Program-made: the position numbers and the translations under genes
The notes under the pieces: model-generated
What the model was told of the DNA's origin: nothing
Seen by the model: the letters and a program-made list of their open reading frames with translations, nothing else
The model's database searches: none
Part shown: positions 17,807 to 25,430 of the stretch, piece after piece
Numbering within the stretch: the stretch's first letter is position 1
How the letters are laid out: every line of letters begins with the position of its first letter
Source: an uncultured Prevotellaceae bacterium
GTDB lineage: Bacteria > Bacteroidota > Bacteroidia > Bacteroidales > Bacteroidaceae
Direction of reading: 5' to 3'
Assembly: GCA_902776935.1 (NCBI GenBank)
Contig: CACYRS010000024.1
Span: 1 to 33,065, forward strand
DNA: 33,065 nucleotides

Positions 17807-19054
17807 ATGAAGATAGGGAATCTGTTTAAAGGAGACAAGGTGATATGGATGGTACTTATGTTCCTCTGTATCATCAGTATCGTGGAGGTCTTTTCGGCTT
17901 CCAGCACACTGACATATAAGAGCCAGAACTACCTGGGACCCATCTGGGGACACACATGGAAGATTGGTGTGGGTGTAGGTGTAGCAATTCTCATCCTTAA
18001 TGTACCGTGCAGATTCTTCAAACTGGCAACTCCTGCTCTACTACTCATCTCTGCCATCATGCTTCTATGGGTGTTGTTCTTTGGGGAGAAGACCAACGAT
18101 GCAGGACGTTGGATAAGCCTTTTCGGCCTTAAATTCCAACCATCAGAGATAGCAAAAGGCACCCTTGTACTTGTTACGGCACAGATTCTCAGTGCTACCC
18201 AACGGGAAGATGGTGCTGACAAGAGGGCTTTCAAATATATTCTGATAGTAGTGATACCATTCTGTATGCTGATTGGAGTAGAAAACCTATCAACTGCAGC
18301 CCTTATCTTCAGTGTAATCTATTTGATGATGTTCATCGGAAGAGTTCCTATGATACAGTTAGGAAAACTCACTGCAGGAGCGGTTTTGGCATTAGCCGTG
18401 TTTATCGGCTCGATATATATGCTTGGCAGTCTGGATCAGAGAAACAGTAGCGAGACACAGACAGAAGCCATTGTCAATGGTGAGGTAAAGAAGGATACCA
18501 AAAAGAGCGCATCATTCCTACATCGTTTTGGCACATGGAAGAACCGTATAGATAAGAAACTCAACTCCAAACATGTGGCTCCTGAGGACTATGACCTTGA
18601 CAAAGATGCCCAGGTGGCCCATGCCAATATCGCAATCGTAGGAAGTAATATCATCGGAAAAGGCCCAGGCAAATCAGTTGAACGAGATTTTCTCCCTCAG
18701 GCATTCAGTGACTTCATCTACGTTATTATCATTGAGGAGCTCGGGATCCTGGGAGCTGCTTTCGTAGTGTTCCTTTATATAGTATTATTGTATCGTGCAG
18801 CACGTATTGCCAGCCGTTGCGAGAATAATTTCCCTGCCTTCCTGGTTATGGGGCTTGCGCTGATGCTTGTCATACAGGCCACATTCAATATGCTCGTTGC
18901 TGTAGGTATCGCTCCAGTAACAGGACAGCCCCTGCCACTGATATCCCGAGGTGGTACATCCACCATTATCAACTGCGCATATATTGGAGCTATGTTAAGT
19001 GTTAGCCGTTCTGCGAAAAAAAAGGGTCAGAAAATGGCATTAAAAGAAATTTAA
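17807..19054 (+). CDS. ftsW: Septal peptidoglycan polymerase FtsW (SEDS family)
   Basis: This 415-residue multi-spanning SEDS glycosyltransferase polymerises lipid II at the septum together with FtsI. About ten hydrophobic segments are visible. The SEDS signature reads PVTGQPLPLISRGGTS (370-385), and GRWISLFGLKFQPSEIAKG is the conserved block after the early membrane segments. A large periplasmic loop (about 205-300) carries KNRIDKKLNS and the conserved QAFSDFIYVIIIEELG. The C-terminal tail is short and basic. The gene is followed by the largest internal gap of the first eleven cluster genes (33 bp), which contains a possible promoter for murG. Confidence 0.95.
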   Translation: MKIGNLFKGDKVIWMVLMFLCIISIVEVFSASSTLTYKSQNYLGPIWGHTWKIGVGVGVAILILNVPCRFFKLATPALLLISAIMLLWVLFFGEKTNDAGRWISLFGLKFQPSEIAKGTLVLVTAQILSATQREDGADKRAFKYILIVVIPFCMLIGVENLSTAALIFSVIYLMMFIGRVPMIQLGKLTAGAVLALAVFIGSIYMLGSLDQRNSSETQTEAIVNGEVKKDTKKSASFLHRFGTWKNRIDKKLNSKHVAPEDYDLDKDAQVAHANIAIVGSNIIGKGPGKSVERDFLPQAFSDFIYVIIIEELGILGAAFVVFLYIVLLYRAARIASRCENNFPAFLVMGLALMLVIQATFNMLVAVGIAPVTGQPLPLISRGGTSTIINCAYIGAMLSVSRSAKKKGQKMALKEI

Positions 19055-19058
19055 TTTG

Positions 19059-19066
19059 TAATTTTG
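19059..19066 (+). promoter_or_regulatory. Possible internal promoter -7 box before murG
   Basis: TAATTTTG followed by CACC lies 21 bp before the murG ATG, in the ftsW-murG gap. It matches TAnnTTTG, but there is no good TTTG at the -33 distance. It could give murG, murC and the ftsQAZ genes a second transcript. Confidence 0.4.
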
Positions 19067-19087
19067 CACCACAATAACAAATAAGGT

Positions 19088-20194
19088 ATGGAAAAAGAGC
19101 TAAGAGTAATCATCAGCGGAGGCGGCACTGGAGGTCATATCTTCCCAGCCGTAAGTATCGCCAATGCCATCAAGTCGCTAAGACCTGATGCAAAGATTCT
19201 GTTCGTGGGAGCTTTGAGACGTATGGAGATGCAACGTGTACCAGCAGCTGGTTACGAGATAAAGGGTCTGCCCATCAGGGGATTCTTCCGTCCACTATGG
19301 AAACCTGCCAATATCGGTGTAGCTCTCGACTATATCAGAAGCAAGTGGCTAGCAAAGAAGATTCTCAAGCAGTTCCGTCCTCAGGTGGCTGTAGGCGTAG
19401 GAGGTTATGCCAGCAGTGCTGCACTTGGTGCTGCAAACAGTCTGGGAATCCCTACCCTTATCCAGGAACAGAACAGTTATGCAGGACTTGCCAATAAGAC
19501 TCTCGCTAAGAATGCATCTAAGATCTGTGTTGCTTATGAGGGTATGGAACGATTCTTTCCTGCAGACAAGATTATGCTTACAGGCAACCCAGTTCGTCAG
19601 GCATTGCTTGAGACGACTATCACTCGTGAGGACGCAGTGCGTAGCCTGGGATTAGACCCTGCGAAGAAGACTATCCTGCTTGTTGGAGGCAGTCTTGGTG
19701 CAAGAACCATCAACGAGAGTGTGCTCCAACATCTCGATTTAGTAAAGGGCAGCGATATACAGTTCGTTTGGCAGACAGGCAAATACTATAGCGCAAGCAT
19801 CAACGAACAACTGAAGAACGAGACAATACCCAACCTTAAGGTTACCGATTTCATCACAGACATGGGTGCAGCATATAAGGCAGCTGATCTCGTTATCAGT
19901 CGCGCAGGAGCAAGCAGTATCTCTGAGTTCTGTCTTATCGGCAAACCGGTAATTCTGGTTCCAAGTCCAAATGTGGCAGAAGACCATCAGACGAAGAATG
20001 CCCTTGCCCTTGCCAATAAGGACGCTGCAATATATGTCAAGGATGCAGAAGCACCAGCAACATTGCTGAAGCTCGCCATAGATACAGTACAGGATGATGC
20101 AAAACTGAAATCGCTGAGTGAGAACGTTCTAAAACTTGCCCTACCCGATTCTGCTGATATCATCGCAAAAGAAGTTATCAAATTAGCGCAATGA
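19088..20194 (+). CDS. murG: Lipid II synthase MurG (UDP-GlcNAc:lipid I GlcNAc transferase)
   Basis: The 368-residue peripheral membrane GT-B enzyme adds GlcNAc to lipid I. The N-terminal glycine-rich loop GGGTGGH is at 11-17, GGSLGA at 200-205 starts the UDP-binding half, and SRAGASSISE at 271-280 with PSPNVAEDHQ is the donor-sugar site. Length is normal. AAGG lies a few bases before the ATG. The stop overlaps the murC start by 4 bp (ATGA). Confidence 0.96.
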   Translation: MEKELRVIISGGGTGGHIFPAVSIANAIKSLRPDAKILFVGALRRMEMQRVPAAGYEIKGLPIRGFFRPLWKPANIGVALDYIRSKWLAKKILKQFRPQVAVGVGGYASSAALGAANSLGIPTLIQEQNSYAGLANKTLAKNASKICVAYEGMERFFPADKIMLTGNPVRQALLETTITREDAVRSLGLDPAKKTILLVGGSLGARTINESVLQHLDLVKGSDIQFVWQTGKYYSASINEQLKNETIPNLKVTDFITDMGAAYKAADLVISRAGASSISEFCLIGKPVILVPSPNVAEDHQTKNALALANKDAAIYVKDAEAPATLLKLAIDTVQDDAKLKSLSENVLKLALPDSADIIAKEVIKLAQ

Positions 20195-21564
20195 ATACAA
20201 AAGATATAAAAGCTGTTTATTTCGTAGGAGCCGGAGGCATAGGAATGAGTGCCATCGCTCGCTACTTTATCAAGAAAGGTCATGTTGTAGCTGGATACGA
20301 CAAGACCCCCTCTGAACTCACCAAGAGATTGGAGAAGGAGGGTATGCTTATCCACTATGAAGAGAATGTAAATGAGATTCCCCATGCATGTAAGAGGAAA
20401 GAGTCATGTCTCGTGATATATACCCCAGCTATTCCTGAGGAGCATAAGGAACTGAGTTTCTTCCGTGAGAATGGTTTTGAGATACAGAAGCGGGCACAGG
20501 TTCTTGGCACTCTGACTCAGGCTCACAAGGGTCTGTGTGTGGCAGGAACTCACGGCAAGACCACCACTTCTACCATGTGTGCACATATCATGCATCAGAG
20601 TCATCTTGACTGCAATGCCTTCTTGGGAGGTATTTCCAAGAATTATGGCACCAACTATATCCTCTCTGATTCAGACTTCGTGGTAATCGAGGCTGATGAG
20701 TTTGATCGCAGCTTCCACTGGCTCCGCCCTTGGATGAGCGTCATCACTTCTACAGATCCTGACCATCTTGATATTTACGGAACAAAAGAGGCCTATCTTG
20801 AGAGTTTCCGCCATTATACGGAATTGATACAACCAGGTGGCGCACTTATCATCCATCGTGACCTTGAGATGAAGGAGAATCTCCAGAATGGCGTTCGTCG
20901 CTTTGACTACAGTCTTAATGAGGGCGATTTTCATGCAGAGAACATCCGTATTGATAATGGCGAGATTACATTCGACTTCATCTCTCCCATCGAGAGTATC
21001 AAGAATGTAAAACTTGGTCAGCCTATCCCCATAAACATAGAAAACGGTATTGCCGCTATGGCAATGGCCCAGTTGAACGGCTGTAATGCAGAAGAGCTGA
21101 GATACGGAATGAAGACCTATGGAGGTGTGGATCGTCGCTTCGACTTTAAGATAAAGAACGACAGACTGGTATTCCTCAGCGACTATGCCCATCATCCAAA
21201 GGAGATATACCAGAGTGCAAAGAGTATCCGTGAGCTCTATAAGGACAAGCATATCACTGCTATCTTCCAGCCCCATCTATACACCCGCACACGCGATTTC
21301 TATAAGGATTTCGCAGATGCACTGAGCCAACTCGACGAGGTGATTCTCACAGAAATCTACCCAGCAAGAGAGGAGCCGATAGAGGGTGTTACATCGAAAC
21401 TCATCTATGACAACCTCAAGGAGGGAGTCAAGAAAGAGATGATTCATAAAGACCAGGTGCTCGACTATGTCAAGACCCATGACTTTGAGGTTCTCATCGT
21501 ACTTGGAGCTGGCGACCTTGATGCACAGGTTCCTGCGATAACAAAGATATTAAATCGTAAATAA
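20191..21564 (+). CDS. murC: UDP-MurNAc:L-alanine ligase MurC
   Basis: The 457-residue ligase adds the first amino acid, L-alanine, to UDP-MurNAc. FVGAGGIGMS near the start is the UDP-binding glycine loop, GTHGKTTT (119-126) is the ATP loop with the His typical of MurC, and EADEFDRSF, DHLDIYG and DYAHHPKEI follow as expected. It overlaps murG by 4 bp and precedes ftsQ by 8 bp. Confidence 0.96.
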   Translation: MNTKDIKAVYFVGAGGIGMSAIARYFIKKGHVVAGYDKTPSELTKRLEKEGMLIHYEENVNEIPHACKRKESCLVIYTPAIPEEHKELSFFRENGFEIQKRAQVLGTLTQAHKGLCVAGTHGKTTTSTMCAHIMHQSHLDCNAFLGGISKNYGTNYILSDSDFVVIEADEFDRSFHWLRPWMSVITSTDPDHLDIYGTKEAYLESFRHYTELIQPGGALIIHRDLEMKENLQNGVRRFDYSLNEGDFHAENIRIDNGEITFDFISPIESIKNVKLGQPIPINIENGIAAMAMAQLNGCNAEELRYGMKTYGGVDRRFDFKIKNDRLVFLSDYAHHPKEIYQSAKSIRELYKDKHITAIFQPHLYTRTRDFYKDFADALSQLDEVILTEIYPAREEPIEGVTSKLIYDNLKEGVKKEMIHKDQVLDYVKTHDFEVLIVLGAGDLDAQVPAITKILNRK

Positions 21565-21572
21565 CAAACATT

Positions 21573-22331
21573 GTGACATTCAACTGGAAACAATCACTAA
21601 TCATCGTATTTGATATCGTCATTTCGGCATATCTCATACTGGCAGTCACAGCATTCAACAAACCTGCTGAGAAAGCCAAGGTATGCCCAGAAGTGAAGAT
21701 AGACATTGACGATGGTGAGACTGATGGTTTCCTTAATGCCAACGAGATAAAACGCCTGCTCGAAAGCAATAAGATGTATCCTCTTGGCAAGGCTATGGAG
21801 AGTATCGATGCCCGTGCTATCGAAGAGACACTGCGCAAGAATCCATTCGTGGAGGGGGCAGAGTGCTATAAGACCCAGAGTGGGAAAGTGTGCATCAGAC
21901 TGCAACAGCGCACACCCGTTGCCCATGTTATGCTCGACAATAGCGAGAACTACTATGTCGACACCAACAGCAACATCCTACCAGCTTCGAGATTTGCTAC
22001 AGATGTTGTGATTGCAACAGGAGCCATCACAAAGAAATATGCCCAGAGGTCGCTGGTAAAGTTGGCTAATGAGATTATCCACGACTCATTCTGGCAGAAT
22101 CAGATAGAACAAATCAACGTTCTCCCTGATGGCAGTGTCGAGCTGGTACCTCGTGTAGGCGATCATATCATCTATCTCGGAGCTCCTGAAAACACAAAGA
22201 AAAAGCTGGAGCGCATGCGCAAATTCTATCATTATGGACTTAACAAGGCAGGATGGAACAAATACTCATACATAAGCGTGGAGTTTGACAATCAAATCAT
22301 CTGTAAGAAAAGTAAAAAGGTAAAAAAGTAA
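21573..22331 (+). CDS. ftsQ: FtsQ-like divisome protein
   Basis: The 252-residue protein has a short cytoplasmic start, one membrane segment (about 8-27, SLIIVFDIVISAYLILAVTAF) and a periplasmic part with a POTRA-like region and beta domain. KNPFVEGAECYKTQSGKVCIRLQQRTPVA is the recognisable FtsQ block. It would recruit FtsL/B and regulate FtsWI. The start codon is GTG (21573); no nearby ATG keeps the membrane segment intact. The last residues KKSKKVKK and the stop codon are encoded by the octamer repeat that fills the gap to ftsA, so the C terminus may be a by-product of that repeat. The call rests on topology and position as much as on sequence. Confidence 0.88.
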   Translation: MTFNWKQSLIIVFDIVISAYLILAVTAFNKPAEKAKVCPEVKIDIDDGETDGFLNANEIKRLLESNKMYPLGKAMESIDARAIEETLRKNPFVEGAECYKTQSGKVCIRLQQRTPVAHVMLDNSENYYVDTNSNILPASRFATDVVIATGAITKKYAQRSLVKLANEIIHDSFWQNQIEQINVLPDGSVELVPRVGDHIIYLGAPENTKKKLERMRKFYHYGLNKAGWNKYSYISVEFDNQIICKKSKKVKK

Positions 22332-22351
22332 AAAGGTTAAAAAGTAAATAT
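22312..22351 (+). repeat. Octamer repeat array ending at the ftsA start codon
   Basis: Five 8-bp units lie head to tail: GTAAAAAG, GTAAAAAA, GTAAAAAG, GTTAAAAA, GTAAATAT. The ATG of ftsA (22352) follows immediately. The first two and a quarter units also encode the end of ftsQ. A 23-bp stretch (22315-22337) is identical to 23803-23825 before ftsZ. The A-rich strand may favour initiation in a phylum that rarely uses Shine-Dalgarno pairing. Confidence 0.85.
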
Positions 22352-23800
22352 ATGGTGGCAGCAAAGGAATTTATCGTAGCAATCGAACTCGGCTCATCAA
22401 AGATGACGGGTATCGCTGGACAGAAGAACCTCGATGGCAGCATCAATGTGCTGGCGGTGGTAAAAGAGGATTCTTCTTCGTTCATCCGCAAAGGTGTCGT
22501 TTACAACATCGACAAGACAGCTCAATGCCTCACCAACATCATCAAGAAGCTGGAGAACCAGCTGAAGACGGAGATTATGCAGGTGTATGTAGGTGTAGGT
22601 GGACAATCTATCCGCAGTGTCAGGAATGTAATAGCCAAAGACCTTCCTGCAGAGACTATCGTCACACAAGACATGATCATCGAACTCATGGACTCAAATC
22701 GTAACATGAAGTATCCTGATCAGGAAATCCTCGATGCCGCTGTACAGGAATACAAGGTCGACAGCCAGTATCAGCTCGACCCTGTTGGCATTCAGGCCAC
22801 TCATCTGGAAGGAAACTTCCTTAATATCCTCGAGCGTAAAGCCTTCTATCGCAACCTTAACAAGTGTTTCGAGACTGCAGGCATCAATGTGGCAGAGATG
22901 TATCTCGCTCCACTTGCTTTGGCAGACAGCGTTCTCACTGAGGCTGAGAAACGCTCTGGATGTGCACTCGTTGACTTGGGTGCCGATACTACCACCGTTA
23001 GTGTTTATAGCAAGAATATCCTTCGCCACCTCGCTGTCATTCCTCTTGGCAGCAATAACATCACTAAGGACCTCGCAACACTCCAGATTGAGGAGAGTGA
23101 TGCAGAGAAGATGAAACTGAAGTACGCCTCAGCATTTACTGAAAACAACGATATCGACAACAACCTGAAATACTCCATCGATTCAGAGCGACAGATTGAA
23201 AGCCGTAAGTTTATCGAGATTGTCGAGGGGCGTCTTGAGGAGATTATCGAGAATGTATGGTACCAGATACCATCAGAATACTACGATAAACTCCTTGGCG
23301 GTATCATCCTTACTGGTGGAGGCTCGAACATGAAGGATATCGAGAAGGCATTCATGAACCACACCCATGTTGATAAGATACGTATCGCGAAGTTCGTCAC
23401 ACATACCATCATTTCAAACAATGAGGATATCAAGTCCCATAATGGTAAGATGAACACTGTGCTTGGACTTCTTGCCAAGGGAGACATAAACTGCGCTGGC
23501 GATGAGGTAAACAATGATCTCTTCGGTAGTCAGAAGAAAGAGATACCTCACCCCACCACTGATCAGCGTCAGGCTCGTCAGGTAAGTGAGATCCCTGCTG
23601 GTGTTATCCGTACTGAGGCAGAGAAGCAGAAGGCGGAAGAAGAGAAACGTCGTCAGGAGGAAGAGGCAGAACGCCTGCGTCTTGAGGAAGAAGAGAAAGA
23701 ACGTCAGCGCATTAAGAAAGAGAAGAGAGAGAACAGCTTCTGGAACAAGCTCATGAAGAAAGCCAAGCAGTTTGGCGAAGACATCGTCTCTGAGGAATGA
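22352..23800 (+). CDS. ftsA: Cell division protein FtsA with long C-terminal extension
   Basis: This 482-residue actin-like protein anchors FtsZ to the membrane. Visible elements are the first phosphate loop AIELGSSKMTG (10-20), the SHS2 (1C) region at about 85-175, the second phosphate loop VDLGADTTTVSVY (207-219) and the adenosine loop ILTGGGSNMKD (319-329). After about 390 comes an extension: a linker, a highly charged Glu/Arg/Lys helix (420-460) and a terminal amphipathic segment, NSFWNKLMKKAKQFGEDIV (461-479), that fits the FtsA membrane-targeting helix. E. coli FtsA has about 420 residues and no charged helix of this kind. Confidence 0.95.
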   Translation: MVAAKEFIVAIELGSSKMTGIAGQKNLDGSINVLAVVKEDSSSFIRKGVVYNIDKTAQCLTNIIKKLENQLKTEIMQVYVGVGGQSIRSVRNVIAKDLPAETIVTQDMIIELMDSNRNMKYPDQEILDAAVQEYKVDSQYQLDPVGIQATHLEGNFLNILERKAFYRNLNKCFETAGINVAEMYLAPLALADSVLTEAEKRSGCALVDLGADTTTVSVYSKNILRHLAVIPLGSNNITKDLATLQIEESDAEKMKLKYASAFTENNDIDNNLKYSIDSERQIESRKFIEIVEGRLEEIIENVWYQIPSEYYDKLLGGIILTGGGSNMKDIEKAFMNHTHVDKIRIAKFVTHTIISNNEDIKSHNGKMNTVLGLLAKGDINCAGDEVNNDLFGSQKKEIPHPTTDQRQARQVSEIPAGVIRTEAEKQKAEEEKRRQEEEAERLRLEEEEKERQRIKKEKRENSFWNKLMKKAKQFGEDIVSEE

Positions 23801-23807
23801 TGAAAAG

Positions 23808-23839
23808 GTAAAAAAGTAAAAAGGTAAGAAGGTAGTAAT
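23808..23839 (+). repeat. Octamer repeat array ending at the ftsZ start codon
   Basis: Four 8-bp units, GTAAAAAA, GTAAAAAG, GTAAGAAG and GTAGTAAT, run directly into the ftsZ ATG at 23840. A degenerate unit (ATGAAAAG, 23800-23807) precedes them. Phase relative to the start codon is the same as in the array before ftsA. Confidence 0.85.
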
Positions 23840-25177
23840 ATGGAAGAGAATATGAATATTGACATCCTCGACTTCGGAGCTCCGGAGAAGGATCAAAGCA
23901 TAATAAAAGTCATTGGTGTTGGTGGTGGAGGCGGAAACGCTGTTAACCACATGTATCGTGAAGGCATACACGATGTCACCTTCGTGTTGTGCAACACCGA
24001 TAATCAGGCCCTCAACGACTCACCTGTACCTGTTCATCTGCAACTGGGTAAGGAAGGTCTTGGTGCAGGAAACAAGCCAGAGAAGGCCCGTCAGGCTGCT
24101 GAGGAGAGTCTTCAGGACATCACCCAGATGCTGAGCGACGGCACTCGCATGGCTTTCATCACAGCTGGTATGGGTGGAGGTACAGGTACTGGTGCAGCAC
24201 CTGTTATCGCACGTGTATCTAAGGAACTGGGTATCCTTACCGTTGGTATCGTAACTATCCCATTCCGTTTTGAGGGTGATCGTAAGATTGACCAGGCTCT
24301 CGATGGTGTAGAGGAGATGCAGAAGCATGTCGATGCATTACTTGTTATTAATAATGAACGCCTGCGCGAGATATATCCAGAGCTCTCTGTGCTCGATGCA
24401 TTCGCCAAAGCAGATGATACTCTTTCTGTGGCAGCAAAGTCAATCGCAGAGATTATCACCGTTCATGGACTTATCAACCTCGACTTCAATGACGTGAAGA
24501 CTGTCCTAAAAGACGGAGGTGTAGCTATCATGTCTACAGGATATGGCGAAGGTGAGGGTCGAGTGAAGAAGGCTATCGAGGATGCACTCCACTCTCCATT
24601 GCTTAACGACAATGATATCTTCAACTCAAAGAAGATTCTTCTCTCTATCTCGTTTGCTGGTTCTAAGGACGGACAGCAGTCGCTGATGATGGAGGAGATG
24701 AACGATGTCAACGACTTCATGGCTAAGTTCGGCAATGACTTCGAGATCAAGTGGGGACTGGCAACAGACCCAGAGCTTGGCAAGAAGGTAAAGGTAACTA
24801 TCCTTGCAACAGGATTTGGTCTTGAGAGTGTGGATGGTATGGATGCCCGTATGAAGAAACATACTCAGGACGATATCAACCGTATCGCTGAGGAGCAGGC
24901 AAAGGCAGTAGAGCGTCAGGATCGCAGAAACCGTTATTATGGAGGCGACAGTACAGCTAAGCGCTATAAGCGTCGTCCTAACATCTATCTGTTCCGTCTT
25001 GAGGATCTTGATAATGACGATGTTATCTCTGCAGTTGAGCAGACTCCTACATATAAGCGCACTCGTGAGATTCTGGATAGTATCAATTCTCAGGCCACAG
25101 GCGATTATATGACTGAGGAACAGCCGAATAATACAGAGCCGAGCGAACCTGCACAAGGCACGATAAAGTTCTTTTAA
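23840..25177 (+). CDS. ftsZ: Cell division GTPase FtsZ
   Basis: The 445-residue tubulin homologue polymerises into the Z ring. GVGGGGGNAVNHM (27-39), CNTDNQAL (51-58) and the tubulin signature GGGTGTG (112-118) form the GTP site; INLDFNDVKTVL is the synergy (T7) loop. The globular core ends near 330. The tail (about 340-445) contains a basic stretch RRNRYYGGDSTAKRYKRRPN, the block LFRLEDLDNDDVISAVEQTP, an acidic linker and the end TIKFF. The terminal peptide does not look like the E. coli FtsA/ZipA-binding tail. It is the last gene of the dcw cluster and is followed by a strong terminator. Confidence 0.97.
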   Translation: MEENMNIDILDFGAPEKDQSIIKVIGVGGGGGNAVNHMYREGIHDVTFVLCNTDNQALNDSPVPVHLQLGKEGLGAGNKPEKARQAAEESLQDITQMLSDGTRMAFITAGMGGGTGTGAAPVIARVSKELGILTVGIVTIPFRFEGDRKIDQALDGVEEMQKHVDALLVINNERLREIYPELSVLDAFAKADDTLSVAAKSIAEIITVHGLINLDFNDVKTVLKDGGVAIMSTGYGEGEGRVKKAIEDALHSPLLNDNDIFNSKKILLSISFAGSKDGQQSLMMEEMNDVNDFMAKFGNDFEIKWGLATDPELGKKVKVTILATGFGLESVDGMDARMKKHTQDDINRIAEEQAKAVERQDRRNRYYGGDSTAKRYKRRPNIYLFRLEDLDNDDVISAVEQTPTYKRTREILDSINSQATGDYMTEEQPNNTEPSEPAQGTIKFF

Positions 25178-25199
25178 ACATCAAATACTTTCTGATGGA

Positions 25200-25229
25200 G
25201 GGCGGCTGCGTGAGTAGCTGCCCTTTTTT
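25200..25229 (+). terminator. Terminator of the dcw cluster after ftsZ
   Basis: GGGCGGCT (25200-25207) pairs with AGCTGCCC (25216-25223), with one G-T wobble, around an 8-nt loop GCGTGAGT. Six T residues follow. It is 23 bp after the ftsZ stop. Confidence 0.88.
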
Positions 25230-25311
25230 AATAATTAAGCTTTATTTATGCATAAATCATATCAATTCGCAAACGTTTTCAGTCATATTAACTTTTATTA
25301 ACCACGAAACT

Positions 25312-25343
25312 CTTGTTTATTAGAGATAATAGTTGTACTTTTG
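25312..25343 (+). promoter_or_regulatory. Promoter of the LruC-type lipoprotein gene
   Basis: TACTTTTG (25336-25343) matches the -7 box, and CTTG (25312-25315) is a fair -33 element with 20 bp between. The leader to the ATG at 25431 is about 80 nt and strongly A-rich, longer than the leaders of other genes here. The rest of the ftsZ-lipoprotein gap is AT-rich with no other signal. Confidence 0.65.
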
Positions 25344-25430
25344 CCAACGAATCTGATTGAGTCAGAAGTATATTGGAGAGAAAATTAAGTAAAAATAAAC
25401 AATAAAATAATTAAAAGCTTTTGTAAAAGT

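Noticed and set aside
22312-23839. CRISPR or VNTR array interpretation of the octamer repeats
   Set aside because: Units are contiguous, without spacers, and only four or five long; this fits a leader repeat, not CRISPR.
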